A DNA stretch of 64,000 nt from Hahella sp018986435 (GTDB taxonomy: Bacteria; Pseudomonadota; Gammaproteobacteria; Pseudomonadales; Oleiphilaceae). Where the stretch lies: positions 4,402,001 through 4,466,000 of the forward strand of contig NZ_CP192738.1 in the NCBI RefSeq assembly GCF_050749805.1, given 5' to 3'. The notes under the pieces are model-generated. The model did no database searches, had not been told where the DNA came from, and saw nothing but the letters and a program-made list of their open reading frames with translations. The first letter of the stretch is position 1. Each line of letters opens with the position of its first letter. Below, in pieces: positions 50,164 to 59,230 of the stretch. The position numbers and the translations under genes are program-made.

Positions 50164-50189
50164 GGAATAGCGCCTCCAGGCGCTATTCC
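50164..50189 (-). terminator. Rho-independent terminator of the glycosyltransferase pair
   Basis: GGAATAGCGCC (50164-50174) pairs perfectly with GGCGCTATTCC (50179-50189) around TCCA. Read on the minus strand it is followed by TTTTC, and it contains the stop codon of the minus-strand gene. It may also end the DUF945 transcript. Confidence 0.8.
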
Positions 50190-50932
50190 GACCCCAAACG
50201 CGTAAAATGCAAAATGGCGCGCTCAAAATCTCCATCCGTCACCGTTCGTCCTGTCAGATTCTTGTTCCTAAAGGTCAGGCACAGATTCACCGCATAAACC
50301 GGCGCAGCGAATTCCTGACGATACAACTCCAGAAACTTGCCCTCCCCCCGACTCAAGTCCTGCAAAACCCAGGGGCTGAGTAACGCCACATGGTTCAGCA
50401 AGGGAAAGCGCACCCGTTCATGCAAATGCGTTAACCAGGAGGTGCCAATAGTCACGTGACGCAACGCTTCGTCGTGGCGCACCATCTGTTTGCAGGAGTA
50501 TCGATAGAAATCCAGAAACGGGTTATCGCGGCAAAAAACAGCGATCGCATTATTCACCCGATGATATCGATGCAGCGCGCCTTCGCTCTCGCTGATCCAG
50601 ACTTCCCGGCAAAATGCGAAACTCTCCGAGTCTGCAACCGCCAAACGTTCAGGAGCTCCGATGTATACGTCAATGTCCACCCAGATCACACGCTCATAAT
50701 CCGCCGCCAGCAGCTCCGCCGCACGCTCCAAGCGCGCCAGATCCGCCATCAGATGAATTTGGCCGCCAGTGCGCGCACGATACCAATCAGGTAGACAATC
50801 AAAGAAACGATCGTCGTAAAAGAGATACTCGTAGCCTTGAAGCTGCGCCCACTGAACTACGCTGCGTCGACATTTTTCCACCCAGGGCGGAACATCATGG
50901 CTGCGAAACGATTGAATAACGACTGTTCTCAA
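50183..50932 (-). CDS. Putative DxD-type glycosyltransferase
   Basis: A 249-residue cytoplasmic protein. The motif ERVIWVDIDVYIG (near residue 80-92) is the DxD-type metal and nucleotide-sugar site of GT-A fold enzymes such as the GT32-like group. The N-terminal MRTVVIQSFRS and YEYLFYDDRFFDCLPDWY fit the same fold, and the following ALHRYHRVNNAIAVFCRDNPFLDFY resembles the acceptor-side block of those enzymes. Its start overlaps the stop of the upstream glycosyltransferase by four bases (ATGA). The donor and acceptor are unknown. The pair diverges from a small autotransporter gene. Confidence 0.68.
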   Translation of the reverse strand: MRTVVIQSFRSHDVPPWVEKCRRSVVQWAQLQGYEYLFYDDRFFDCLPDWYRARTGGQIHLMADLARLERAAELLAADYERVIWVDIDVYIGAPERLAVADSESFAFCREVWISESEGALHRYHRVNNAIAVFCRDNPFLDFYRYSCKQMVRHDEALRHVTIGTSWLTHLHERVRFPLLNHVALLSPWVLQDLSRGEGKFLELYRQEFAAPVYAVNLCLTFRNKNLTGRTVTDGDFERAILHFTRLGSE

Positions 50933-52128
50933 GACTTTCGCCCCCTTTGCGCCAACACCGCCTCAACCCGTTGGCGAATCAGCTCGGCGCCGCGCTGCTG
51001 ACTTTTGTATTTGTTTGCGCACTCGCGAGCCCGGGACTGAAGAGCGTCCGAAGTCAGCAATCTCTGCAGGCTGCCGACCAATGCGTCAACATTTTCACCG
51101 TTAACCATCTCACCAACACCACTTTCACTGGCTGTCCGACTGTTGAGGAATTGTTCCTGCTGAGTGGGCAGGCAAGCTATGGGAACACCTGCCTTAACGC
51201 TTTTCGCCAGCATTCCCATGCCGCCATGGCATATCGACAGGTCCGCTTCGCTCAGCGCCTGATCCAGGGCGACGGGATACGAATAGATTCGCAAAGCGTC
51301 ACTCTGATATCGCGAGATAAGCTCCTCAGAGCCTCCTGGACAGATAACCAGCGCCGTTTCACCAAGGCGTTTTATGCCGTCCAATACGTTTTCCAGATGC
51401 TGATAAAAAGGCTTCAGATAGGCGATCACTTTCTTCCCCGCGTTATGCGGCCACACCGCAACTTCTCCCGGAAAATCTCCCGCAACCGGACCACAATACA
51501 CAGCATGCTGCCGGTGCGCCGCCTGAAAATCGAGTTCTGAATAGCCGGCGATAAACGCAGAGTCAACCTGGTGCAAGTCCGACAAATACGATAATGGCGA
51601 CAGCCCCATCGCTTGCACTAAAGGGTTCATATTGGCCACCACTTTTGATTCAGCCTCGTATACCTGACTGTAGTCGGCGGTTTCAGGCCGAATATTGGGG
51701 TTTGGCTGACCAGGAGAAAGTTCACTGAATCCAGCGCCTATCGTAAATTTGGGCAGGGATAACGAACGCGACGCCAGCATGGCGGTTGGAGCAAAATCAA
51801 AAAAAAGGGCGTCAGCTTGTATTAGTCGAAATAACGTCTGCCAGGCGCTGGCCAAAGTGGCTAGACCCTCTACAGATTCATAGCCTCTCTTCAATAGAAT
51901 ATCAGCGACGCAACTACTGGGCCGCTCTTTTTTCCCTTTAGCCGGCCACACCGGAGCTTGCAGCACTGTCACGGGAGTATCCGCAAAAAAGAGCGGCGCT
52001 TTTGAAAGGTCTTTCAATATCACAGTCACTTGGTGATTATGGCTGACAAATTCACGCGCCAGTTCAGAAAGTGTCGCCAAATGACCTAGTTCGCCGCCTA
52101 ATTCCCAGCAAAACACCAACTTGCTCAT
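50929..52128 (-). CDS. GT1-type glycosyltransferase (UDP-glycosyltransferase-like)
   Basis: A 399-residue GT-B fold protein. The N-terminus MSKLVFCWELGGELGHLATLSELAREF has the glycine loop and His (GELGH) of the family, which also contains MGT-type macrolide transferases. The C-terminal donor-binding region is ICHGGMGMLAKSVKAGVPIACLPTQQEQFLNS, matching the HGG...P...Q motif of GT1 enzymes. VICPGGSEELIS lies between. It is first in a two-gene operon with the DxD-type enzyme at 50183. The acceptor may be a lipid, small molecule or protein; sequence does not decide. Confidence 0.83.
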   Translation of the reverse strand: MSKLVFCWELGGELGHLATLSELAREFVSHNHQVTVILKDLSKAPLFFADTPVTVLQAPVWPAKGKKERPSSCVADILLKRGYESVEGLATLASAWQTLFRLIQADALFFDFAPTAMLASRSLSLPKFTIGAGFSELSPGQPNPNIRPETADYSQVYEAESKVVANMNPLVQAMGLSPLSYLSDLHQVDSAFIAGYSELDFQAAHRQHAVYCGPVAGDFPGEVAVWPHNAGKKVIAYLKPFYQHLENVLDGIKRLGETALVICPGGSEELISRYQSDALRIYSYPVALDQALSEADLSICHGGMGMLAKSVKAGVPIACLPTQQEQFLNSRTASESGVGEMVNGENVDALVGSLQRLLTSDALQSRARECANKYKSQQRGAELIRQRVEAVLAQRGRKS

Positions 52129-52222
52129 GTTTTATAGTGGTTCCCCAGTTTCAATTTCTCGCCCATTTTACGTACAATGTGCGACCCAAAATTCTAACTA
52201 CATTATTCAGCTAAGGTTAAAC

Positions 52223-53908
52223 ATGCAACGGAACAAATTGCCCCTGTATTTTCTTGCGGGCGCTGCGATGGCGCCCTTGGCGAATGCCGCCGCTCCGGTG
52301 GCTAACAGTGACACCGTCACTATTCAAGAGAATGGTTATACCAATGTTGACGTTATAGCGAATGACTCAGACCCTGATGGCGACGACATCAGGGTCGTAA
52401 GTTTTGAGCAGCCCGCAAACGGCACAGTTACGACAACAGACGGACCATGGCTGCGCTACGTACCTAACAAAGATTTTGTTGGACAAGACACCTTCACATA
52501 TAAAATTGTGGATATTGTTGAATGTACTCCAGACGACGATGATGGCGATTATGGTGGTGACTACGGAGGGGATTATGGTGGAGAATTCATCAATCCCCCT
52601 TTAGAGGTGATGCCCCCTCAAGCTCGTTGCGAGGAACCAGTAGAAGTTCAAGGCACTGTTACAATAACAGTAACCAAAGCGCCGACATCAGAGCTGCTAC
52701 CTCTCACAGACAACGAAAACGACCGCCAAGTTTCCAAGGTGCTTGACGCCATTTGCGGTTCAATACCTGAAGACGCGACTGGCGAAGCGGAAAAACTGGC
52801 GCAACGCTGCGCTGTTCTTTACGAATTGGCGACCGATGACCCAACGAAAGTCGGCTCTATCATCAACCAACTGGCGCCAGAAGAAACCCTTTCCCTGTTA
52901 CGCGTCGCGTCTGAGACCTCACAAGCGCACACTAACCGTATCTTCAAGCGCATGTCTTCTTTGCGTCAGGATAACGAAAATATTCAAGTGACCGTGAATG
53001 GTCGCACCTGGGGTGAGCAGGTCATGACTGGCGGAGCCGCTGGCGACGCTCAGACTTCTCCTTTCGGCGTGTTCCTGAGCTTGCACCGCGAGTCAGTGGA
53101 GCATGACAGGACCGATCGTGAATCTGCATACGAATATGATAACGACGGCTTTACCCTGGGCTCCGATTACCGCGTCAGCCAAAACCTGTTAGTCGGCGCT
53201 GCGCTGGGATGGGGACAGAACGACCTGTCTTTCTCTGAAAGCGGCGGCGGTGTGGATGCGGACGCCTACAACCTGACGGGTTATGGTTCTTACTACATCG
53301 GCAATTTCGGTCTGGATATGCAGGTAGGCTATGGCGCTGGCGACTACAACACCAAGCGTCGCATTAACTATACCGAATCCGGTTCTGAGTTCTCCGCCAC
53401 AGCTAAAGGCGAAACCGACAGCAAGCAGTTGAATCTCGCGCTGCAAGCAAGCGTTATGTTTAACAGCGGCGCGCTGTCCGTACAGCCTTTCCTGCGTTTG
53501 AACTACTCAAACACGGAAATCGACAGCTTTGACGAAACTGGCGGCGAAGGCTGGTCCGTACATGTCGGCGAGCAAAACCTCGACCAGATGACAACCAGCG
53601 CCGGCTTTGAAGCCACCTATCCCGTCAGCTATAACTGGGGCGTGCTGCAGCCTAGCTTCCAGGCTTCTGCGGTAAGCGAGTCAAGCACTAACTTTGGCCC
53701 GGTCAAGTTCCATTTTATCGGCGACTCTGACGCGACCAAGTTTGAGTTGAGCCCGGATGGCGAAGACAGCCTGTACTACATCTTCAACCTGGGCGCAGTC
53801 GCTGTTATGAAGAATGGCGTTTCAGCGTTTATCGATTACCAGCAAAACGTCAGCTATGACAATAGCAGCGCCTACCAGATCAACACAGGTCTGCGTTACG
53901 AGCTGTAA
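52223..53908 (+). CDS. Small autotransporter with a cadherin-like Ig domain
   Basis: A 561-residue protein from the ATG at 52223 (AAGG 8 bases upstream); the frame opens earlier but the signal peptide (LPLYFLAGAAMAPLANA) decides this start. Residues 25-110 form a cadherin-like/Ig-like module of the VxAND-SDPDGD type (VIANDSDPDGDDIRVVSF, LRYVPNKDFVGQDTFTYKI). Three DYGG repeats and a Cys-containing linker follow, then a helical region with GSIINQLAPEETLSLLR. The last 270 residues make the beta-barrel of an autotransporter (FGVFLSLHRES, NLLVGAALGWGQNDLSF, INTGLRYEL at the end). The passenger is unusually short. A surface adhesin role is likely. Confidence 0.86.
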   Translation: MQRNKLPLYFLAGAAMAPLANAAAPVANSDTVTIQENGYTNVDVIANDSDPDGDDIRVVSFEQPANGTVTTTDGPWLRYVPNKDFVGQDTFTYKIVDIVECTPDDDDGDYGGDYGGDYGGEFINPPLEVMPPQARCEEPVEVQGTVTITVTKAPTSELLPLTDNENDRQVSKVLDAICGSIPEDATGEAEKLAQRCAVLYELATDDPTKVGSIINQLAPEETLSLLRVASETSQAHTNRIFKRMSSLRQDNENIQVTVNGRTWGEQVMTGGAAGDAQTSPFGVFLSLHRESVEHDRTDRESAYEYDNDGFTLGSDYRVSQNLLVGAALGWGQNDLSFSESGGGVDADAYNLTGYGSYYIGNFGLDMQVGYGAGDYNTKRRINYTESGSEFSATAKGETDSKQLNLALQASVMFNSGALSVQPFLRLNYSNTEIDSFDETGGEGWSVHVGEQNLDQMTTSAGFEATYPVSYNWGVLQPSFQASAVSESSTNFGPVKFHFIGDSDATKFELSPDGEDSLYYIFNLGAVAVMKNGVSAFIDYQQNVSYDNSSAYQINTGLRYEL

Positions 53909-53927
53909 GTCTTATCATCTTGAACGC

Positions 53928-53957
53928 AAAAGGCGGCCTGTTTAGGCCGCCTTTTTT
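53928..53957. terminator. Rho-independent terminator after the autotransporter
   Basis: AAAAGGCGGCCT (53928-53939) pairs with AGGCCGCCTTTT (53944-53955) around GTTT and is followed by a run of T. It can also terminate the convergent VWA gene. Confidence 0.9.
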
Positions 53958-53983
53958 GTATGCAGGATGCTGTTGAAGATGGC

Positions 53984-55225
53984 CTACTTGAATTCGAAAG
54001 CTTTTTGCTCGCCTTGCTTACGGATGGCGGAGATTAGCGCTTCATCAACTGTATTCGCGTCCGACTTCGCCGCCTTACGATTCTCCTCGGCGACATAAAC
54101 TTCTCTCTCGTCACTCAAGGCTTTAATTTTGTCCTGCAACGCCTTGCGCTCTGTTTTCTTCGTTTCTATATACTCTACTTTTTCCTTTTTACTCATCCCA
54201 ACCATCGGCTCCGGCAATGCTTCCGCCTCGACTTCCTCCAACGCCACGTCCCCGGCTTCGTAGGCGTCCACTAAATCCCAGCTTGAGTTATCGTAGGCAA
54301 CGGAAGCTTTGGACTTGGCTCTTTGCGCCAGCAAACCGAATGAGACATTCTGACTGTTCGCATCCTGCTCGTATTGACGCTTGGACGCCGCCGCGCCTCC
54401 CGCGCCATAGGGCACATAGGTCTCGTTGAGCCTGGCGTTCAAGGCGGCGATTTCTTTATCTTGAGGCGCTTCAATTTGCGCGACCTGCTGGTCCTGATCG
54501 ATGCTCATGTAATTGCCGCCAGCCAGTTGCGCGCCCTGGCGCCAGCCACTTTCTCCACCTTCGTTATAGGCTCCGGCGAAAATAGTGTTGACGGTTATAT
54601 CTTTCTGTTTGGCCAGAGCAATCGCCTCCCTGAAGGATACCGGGCCTTGCGTGAAAGGCTCGTTACCGGCGATAAAGATGGCGCGGATATCATTGGACGA
54701 TTGGCTCCATTGCAGCTCTTTTACCGCGGAGTTGATAGCGTAGCCACAGAACTCATCGCCGCCATTGGTCGTCAAGGAAAACAGCGCCTCGGACACCCGA
54801 TCCAGCTCTCTGGTAAGTCCAGTCACTTGGCGAATGTAGCCGTTTTGCGAAGAAAGCCCATCATTGCCGTATTCATACACCGCCACTTCCAGTATTGGCG
54901 TGACGCCGTTTTTCTTGGCCTTGGAGAATTCGTCAACCATCTTCCACAGCTGATTGCGAGTCTGATTGATCAGGCCATCCATACTGCTGCTCGTATCCAG
55001 CAAAATGGCTAACTGAATACGCGGGGCGATGACGGATGGCTGAGTCGCTGCTTGCGTCACAGGCTCGACATTTTCCGCCTGTGTTCCAGCGCTCCATACC
55101 AGCCCGGAAAACCCGCAACACGCCAACATCGCTGTCGCCAGCAGCGCTTTGCGGAATGGAGTATGGCCGGGCTCGCCAGCGGAATGTGTTGATGAGGTCT
55201 GTGTAGGACGAGTTGCGATGTTCAT
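53984..55225 (-). CDS. Exported VWA-domain protein with coiled-coil tail
   Basis: A 413-residue protein. The signal peptide lies after a polar 25-residue N-terminus (LLATAMLACCGFSGLVWSAG). The von Willebrand A domain (about 70-250) opens with the MIDAS motif LAILLDTSSSMDGLINQTRNQL cut at DTSSS, followed by VAVYEYGNDGLSSQNGYIRQVTGLT and the T/D positions of TTNGGDEFCG. After it comes a linker and a Lys/Glu-rich coiled coil (SKKEKVEYIETKKTERKALQDKI) ending in EQKAFEFK. VWA proteins bind partners through a divalent metal, and exported ones often work with proteases, pili or ATPases. None lies beside it, so the partner is unknown. Confidence 0.83.
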   Translation of the reverse strand: MNIATRPTQTSSTHSAGEPGHTPFRKALLATAMLACCGFSGLVWSAGTQAENVEPVTQAATQPSVIAPRIQLAILLDTSSSMDGLINQTRNQLWKMVDEFSKAKKNGVTPILEVAVYEYGNDGLSSQNGYIRQVTGLTRELDRVSEALFSLTTNGGDEFCGYAINSAVKELQWSQSSNDIRAIFIAGNEPFTQGPVSFREAIALAKQKDITVNTIFAGAYNEGGESGWRQGAQLAGGNYMSIDQDQQVAQIEAPQDKEIAALNARLNETYVPYGAGGAAASKRQYEQDANSQNVSFGLLAQRAKSKASVAYDNSSWDLVDAYEAGDVALEEVEAEALPEPMVGMSKKEKVEYIETKKTERKALQDKIKALSDEREVYVAEENRKAAKSDANTVDEALISAIRKQGEQKAFEFK

Positions 55226-55405
55226 ATTCTGGCTCCTTCAATGCAATGTTTTTGCGTTGGAGTCAGAATACGGTTGCAGACACAAAGACATCAGACATGA
55301 GTTTGTAAAAAAAGCGCGGGAAGTGTTTACATAAAATTTACATCTCTCCGCAGCGCCGCAACCTCTGCGGCGGCGCACGGAGAAATATAACGACGAGAAT
55401 GGCGA

Positions 55406-56398
55406 TTACAGACGCACTAACAGCTTGCCTTCATTGGCGCCGGTAAACAGCAGATTGATCCCTTCTATTGCGCTTTCCAGACCATTCAATTCGTGAGTGC
55501 GGTATTTGATTTTTCCCGCCAGGAGATATGCGCCGACTTTTTGCGACAACTCGCCAAAGCGATGCATATGGTCCGGCATCGTGAAACCCTGGATACTGAG
55601 GCGCTTCTTAACGATCTGCGTCCAGCTTGGCCCCGGCGCCGGGGTCGCAGCGTTATAGTCGGCGATCACTCCACACACCACGATACGTCCAAACGCGTTC
55701 ATATTGGCCATGGCGACATGCTGAATAGGGCCGCCAGTATTTTCAAAATAAATGTCGATCCCGTTCGGCGCCGCTTCTTTCACTGCCTCCGCCAGATCCT
55801 CCGTCTTGTAATTGATGGCTGCATCAAAGCCCAGCTCTTCCACCAGCCAGCGGCGCTTTTCCTCCGAGCCAGCGACGCCAATTACCCGCAGCCCCTCGGC
55901 CTTGGCGATTTGGCCCACCAGCGAGCCCACCGAACCCGCTGCGCCTGAAACCAGCAAAGTTTCACCAGCCTTGGGCTTCGCCACTTCCATCAACCCGTGG
56001 TAGGCGGTCACACCAGGCAAGGCCAGCACGGAGAGTATCGCTTCCGCCGGCAGTTCCTGCGGCATGATGGAGACGCCTTTGCCGCCGCTGACCAGATATT
56101 CCCGCCATCCGAACATACCCGCCACTTTGGCGCCAACGGGAAACTTGTCATTCCTGGATTCCACGACTTCTCCGACGCCACTGGAGCGCATGACTTCGCC
56201 CAGGCCAACCGGGGGGATATAGCTGTCGGTCGCGGCGTTCATCCATCCACGCATCGCCGGGTCCAGAGACATATGGGTCTGTTTGATCAGAAATTGCCCT
56301 GGCTCCAGCGCAGGAGCCTCCAGTTCCACCAGCTCGAAACAAGCCGGCGTGATGTCTGTTTCAGGTCTTTTCACTAATTTGACTGCTTTGTAGCTCAT
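55406..56398 (-). CDS. NADP-dependent MDR-family oxidoreductase (CurA/leukotriene-B4-dehydrogenase-like)
   Basis: A 330-residue cytoplasmic enzyme of the zinc-independent medium-chain dehydrogenase/reductase group. The N-terminal domain has THMSLDPAMRGWMN, a segment typical of prostaglandin-reductase-like and CurA enzymes. The Rossmann fold shows LLVSGAAGSVGSLVGQIAK (AxxGxxG) and a final NEGKLLVRL. Such enzymes reduce alpha,beta-unsaturated carbonyls with NADPH. It diverges from a LysR regulator with 129 bases between the starts, a classic arrangement for regulator and target. Confidence 0.9.
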   Translation of the reverse strand: MSYKAVKLVKRPETDITPACFELVELEAPALEPGQFLIKQTHMSLDPAMRGWMNAATDSYIPPVGLGEVMRSSGVGEVVESRNDKFPVGAKVAGMFGWREYLVSGGKGVSIMPQELPAEAILSVLALPGVTAYHGLMEVAKPKAGETLLVSGAAGSVGSLVGQIAKAEGLRVIGVAGSEEKRRWLVEELGFDAAINYKTEDLAEAVKEAAPNGIDIYFENTGGPIQHVAMANMNAFGRIVVCGVIADYNAATPAPGPSWTQIVKKRLSIQGFTMPDHMHRFGELSQKVGAYLLAGKIKYRTHELNGLESAIEGINLLFTGANEGKLLVRL

Positions 56399-56527
56399 GG
56401 CGCGCTCCTTATGTGTAGAAGATTTATCAATCTTGAAATTCTGAAACCAGTTTATTTTTGCCTTCAGGAAAGATAAATATGCTAAATTTCAAATAACTTT
56501 TGTCATTTCAGCAAAAATATAAAACAC

Positions 56528-57430
56528 ATGGATAAACTCAGAGCGCTGCGTTTTTTCGACCACGTGGGAAAAACCGGTAGTTTCAGCGATACCGCACGAC
56601 ACTTTGACATCCCCGTATCCAGCGTTACCCGCCAAATTCAGGCTTTAGAAGAAGAACTGGGCGCACGCCTGCTACACCGCACTACCCGGGTCGTGAGGCT
56701 GACGGAAATCGGCGAGATCTATCTCCAGCACTGCAGCCAGATATTGCGCGGTCTCGATAATGCGGATGAACTCATCGTCAACTACCGCAGCAAGCCCTCG
56801 GGCGTATTGCGCATCAGCTGCAGCCCCTCTTACGGTGAAAGTCGGATCGTGCCGATTCTGCCTGAGTTTGAGGCGCTTTATCCCGAGATCATCATTGATA
56901 TCGACCTGACGGATAAGGTCGTCGACATCATGCGGGATACGGTAGACATCGCCGTGCGCGCAGGACAGATTCCAGATGAACGGGTGGTGGCCAAATATAT
57001 TGACGACAACAACTTTTCACTGGCCGCCTCCGACGCCTATTTGCAACGTTACGGAATGCCGCTACGGATAGAAGATTTAAGCCAGCACCGGGGGATCTTC
57101 TTCCGCACTTCCGATCAAGTGCTTTACTGGCAGGCCAACATCAACGGTCGCTGGCGACAGGTGGACATCCGTCCCGCCCTGATCACCAGCTCCCCTCGCC
57201 TGCTGCGACAGTGGGCCAGTGAGGGCAAGGGACTGGCGATGATGCCAAATTGGGTGTTGAGGTCGGGGGCTCTTCCGGCCGGGTTTCACATCCTGGAGCT
57301 GGATTACCCTCTGCATGTCAGTCGCGCCACCCAACTCGGCATCTACCTGCTCTATCAACGCCCCAAATACGCCGTTCCCAAAGTCAAAGCCGCAGTGGAC
57401 TTCCTGGTTTCCAGACTCGCGCAGGGCTAG
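56528..57430 (+). CDS. LysR-family transcriptional regulator
   Basis: A 300-residue regulator. The helix-turn-helix covers about 1-60 (LRFFDHVGKTGSFSDTARHFDIPVSSVTRQIQALEEELGARLLHRTTRVV cut at its DIPVSSVTRQIQALEE core). The effector-binding domain covers 90-295 (VLRISCSPSYGESRIVPILPEF, VDIAVRAG, AMMPNWVL). It is of the group with a short, straightforward LysR substrate domain found beside oxidoreductases. It diverges from the MDR oxidoreductase at 55406 and probably controls it in response to an electrophile or similar compound. The AT-rich interval 56399-56527 should hold its site. Confidence 0.92.
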   Translation: MDKLRALRFFDHVGKTGSFSDTARHFDIPVSSVTRQIQALEEELGARLLHRTTRVVRLTEIGEIYLQHCSQILRGLDNADELIVNYRSKPSGVLRISCSPSYGESRIVPILPEFEALYPEIIIDIDLTDKVVDIMRDTVDIAVRAGQIPDERVVAKYIDDNNFSLAASDAYLQRYGMPLRIEDLSQHRGIFFRTSDQVLYWQANINGRWRQVDIRPALITSSPRLLRQWASEGKGLAMMPNWVLRSGALPAGFHILELDYPLHVSRATQLGIYLLYQRPKYAVPKVKAAVDFLVSRLAQG

Positions 57431-57519
57431 CGGAATTCGCGAAATCCGTCCTTGCCTGCAATACTGGATAAAAGATAACCACAACCGTCGTACTTCCTGT
57501 TCAGAGGAACCCGGTTTTC

Positions 57520-59130
57520 ATGCAGCTCAGAGACAATAATCTCAGCAAGCTCCGCCGCTTCAGTTTCGACGCCCTGGTGATCGGCGGCGGCGTTAATGGC
57601 GCAGTCTCCGCCGCCGCCATGTCCGCGCGAGGACTGAAAGTAGCCCTCATAGATCGGGGCGACTTCGCCGGCTTCACCAGCCAGGAGTCCTCCAACCTGG
57701 CCTGGGGCGGCATCAAGTACATGGAAACCTACGAGTTCGGCCTGGTGCGCAAACTCTGTATGTCGCGCAACAAGTTGATGCGCAGCTATCCCTCCACGGT
57801 GCAGGAAATCCGCTTCTTCACCACGATCAAAAAAGGATTTCGCTACCCGCCCTGGTTTCTCTACCTGGGCGGGGTGCTGTATTGGTTTATGGGCAATGGC
57901 TTCACGCGCTTCCCCCACTACCTGACGCCAGAGCGGATCGGTCGTGAAGAGCCTATCGTGAATACGGAGGGCAGCACAGGCGGCTTCGAATACTCCGACG
58001 CCTTTCTGCATGACAACGACGCCCGTTTCGTCTTTAACTTCATCCGCCGCGCCATGGATTACGGCTGCATCGCCGCTAATTACGTGGAGTCGGTCAGCGC
58101 ACGCTGGGCGGACCGCATCTGGACCATCGATGCCCGGGATAATATCTCCGGGGAAGAGTTCCAGATCCGTGCGGGGTTGTTGGTCAACGCCTGCGGCCCC
58201 TTCGTGGATGAGCACAATCGGCTGACCGGACAAACAACCAAGTGCCGGCACGCCTTCTCCAAAGGCATCCATCTGATTGTCGATCGCATAACGAATAACA
58301 AGCGGGTGCTGACTTTTTTCGCTGACGACGGCCGCCTGTTTTTTGTCATTCCCATGGGGCCGAAAACCTGTATCGGCACAACGGATACGCGCATGGAATC
58401 CCCCTATGCGACCGTGACGCCGGAAGACCGCAAGTTCGTGCTGGACAATATCAATGCGCGTTTGCTCCTGCCGCAACCATTGACGGAAAGCGACGTGGTG
58501 GCCGAACGATGCGGCGTTCGGCCTTTGGCGGTGCAAGGCGACAATGGCGCCAAGACGGACTGGCTGCAGTTGTCGCGCAAACACGTGATTGAGGTCAATG
58601 CCGAAACCCGCCACATCAGTATCTTCGGCGGTAAGCTCACGGACTGCCTGAATGTGGGCGATGAGATCTGCCAGGCCGCCGCCGCGCTTGGGATGTATCC
58701 GCCCTACCCCGATAAAATCTGGTACGGGGAGCCTCCCAACCGGGTGAAAGAGGAGTTCATGCATCAGGCCCGACTCATGGACCTCGACAGCCTGACGCCA
58801 CCGTCCTCTTCGGAAAAATTGTCGACTAGACTATGGCGACGTTACGCTGCGCACGCCTTCGACCTGCTGGAGACTATTCGCGCCGATCCCAGGCAGGCGG
58901 AATTGCTGATCGAGAATGCGGAGTACCTGCGTTGCGAGATAGAACAGGCGGCGCGACGGGAAATGGTGACCAAACTGGATGACTTTCTACGCCGAAGATC
59001 GAAAATATCTTTGGTGGTGCGGCGTGATAAAATTAAAAACGCCCAAGGTTTGCTGGAGGCCTGCCGGATTCTGTTCGGTGACGAAGCGGATGAAAAGTGG
59101 GCGGAATATTTTAAAGAAACAAGCGCTTAG
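57520..59130 (+). CDS. glpD: Aerobic glycerol-3-phosphate dehydrogenase (FAD)
   Basis: A 536-residue flavoenzyme that oxidises glycerol-3-phosphate to dihydroxyacetone phosphate at the inner membrane and feeds electrons to ubiquinone. The FAD fingerprint is FDALVIGGGVNGAVSAAAMSARGL (GxGxxG near residue 21), followed by LIDRGDFAGFTSQESSNLAWGGIKYME. Catalytic and family motifs include VNACGPFVDE, KGIHLIVD, IPMGPKTCIGTTDT and the C-terminal EFMHQARLMDL. Length is slightly above that of E. coli GlpD. The gene is followed 100 bases later by a PlsC-like acyltransferase that would use the same substrate pool. Confidence 0.9.
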   Translation: MQLRDNNLSKLRRFSFDALVIGGGVNGAVSAAAMSARGLKVALIDRGDFAGFTSQESSNLAWGGIKYMETYEFGLVRKLCMSRNKLMRSYPSTVQEIRFFTTIKKGFRYPPWFLYLGGVLYWFMGNGFTRFPHYLTPERIGREEPIVNTEGSTGGFEYSDAFLHDNDARFVFNFIRRAMDYGCIAANYVESVSARWADRIWTIDARDNISGEEFQIRAGLLVNACGPFVDEHNRLTGQTTKCRHAFSKGIHLIVDRITNNKRVLTFFADDGRLFFVIPMGPKTCIGTTDTRMESPYATVTPEDRKFVLDNINARLLLPQPLTESDVVAERCGVRPLAVQGDNGAKTDWLQLSRKHVIEVNAETRHISIFGGKLTDCLNVGDEICQAAAALGMYPPYPDKIWYGEPPNRVKEEFMHQARLMDLDSLTPPSSSEKLSTRLWRRYAAHAFDLLETIRADPRQAELLIENAEYLRCEIEQAARREMVTKLDDFLRRRSKISLVVRRDKIKNAQGLLEACRILFGDEADEKWAEYFKETSA

Positions 59131-59230
59131 CGCTCATTATCACAGCGATTCACGTACATTTTGTAATGGACCGGCTGTAACATTAATGAGACACTTGCGC
59201 GTCCAACAAGCATGAGCATAAATATAATTC

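Noticed and set aside
57427..58764. Minus-strand frame of 445 codons covering most of glpD
   Set aside because: glpD on the plus strand has all flavoenzyme motifs; the antisense frame shows no domain and its start lies inside glpD.
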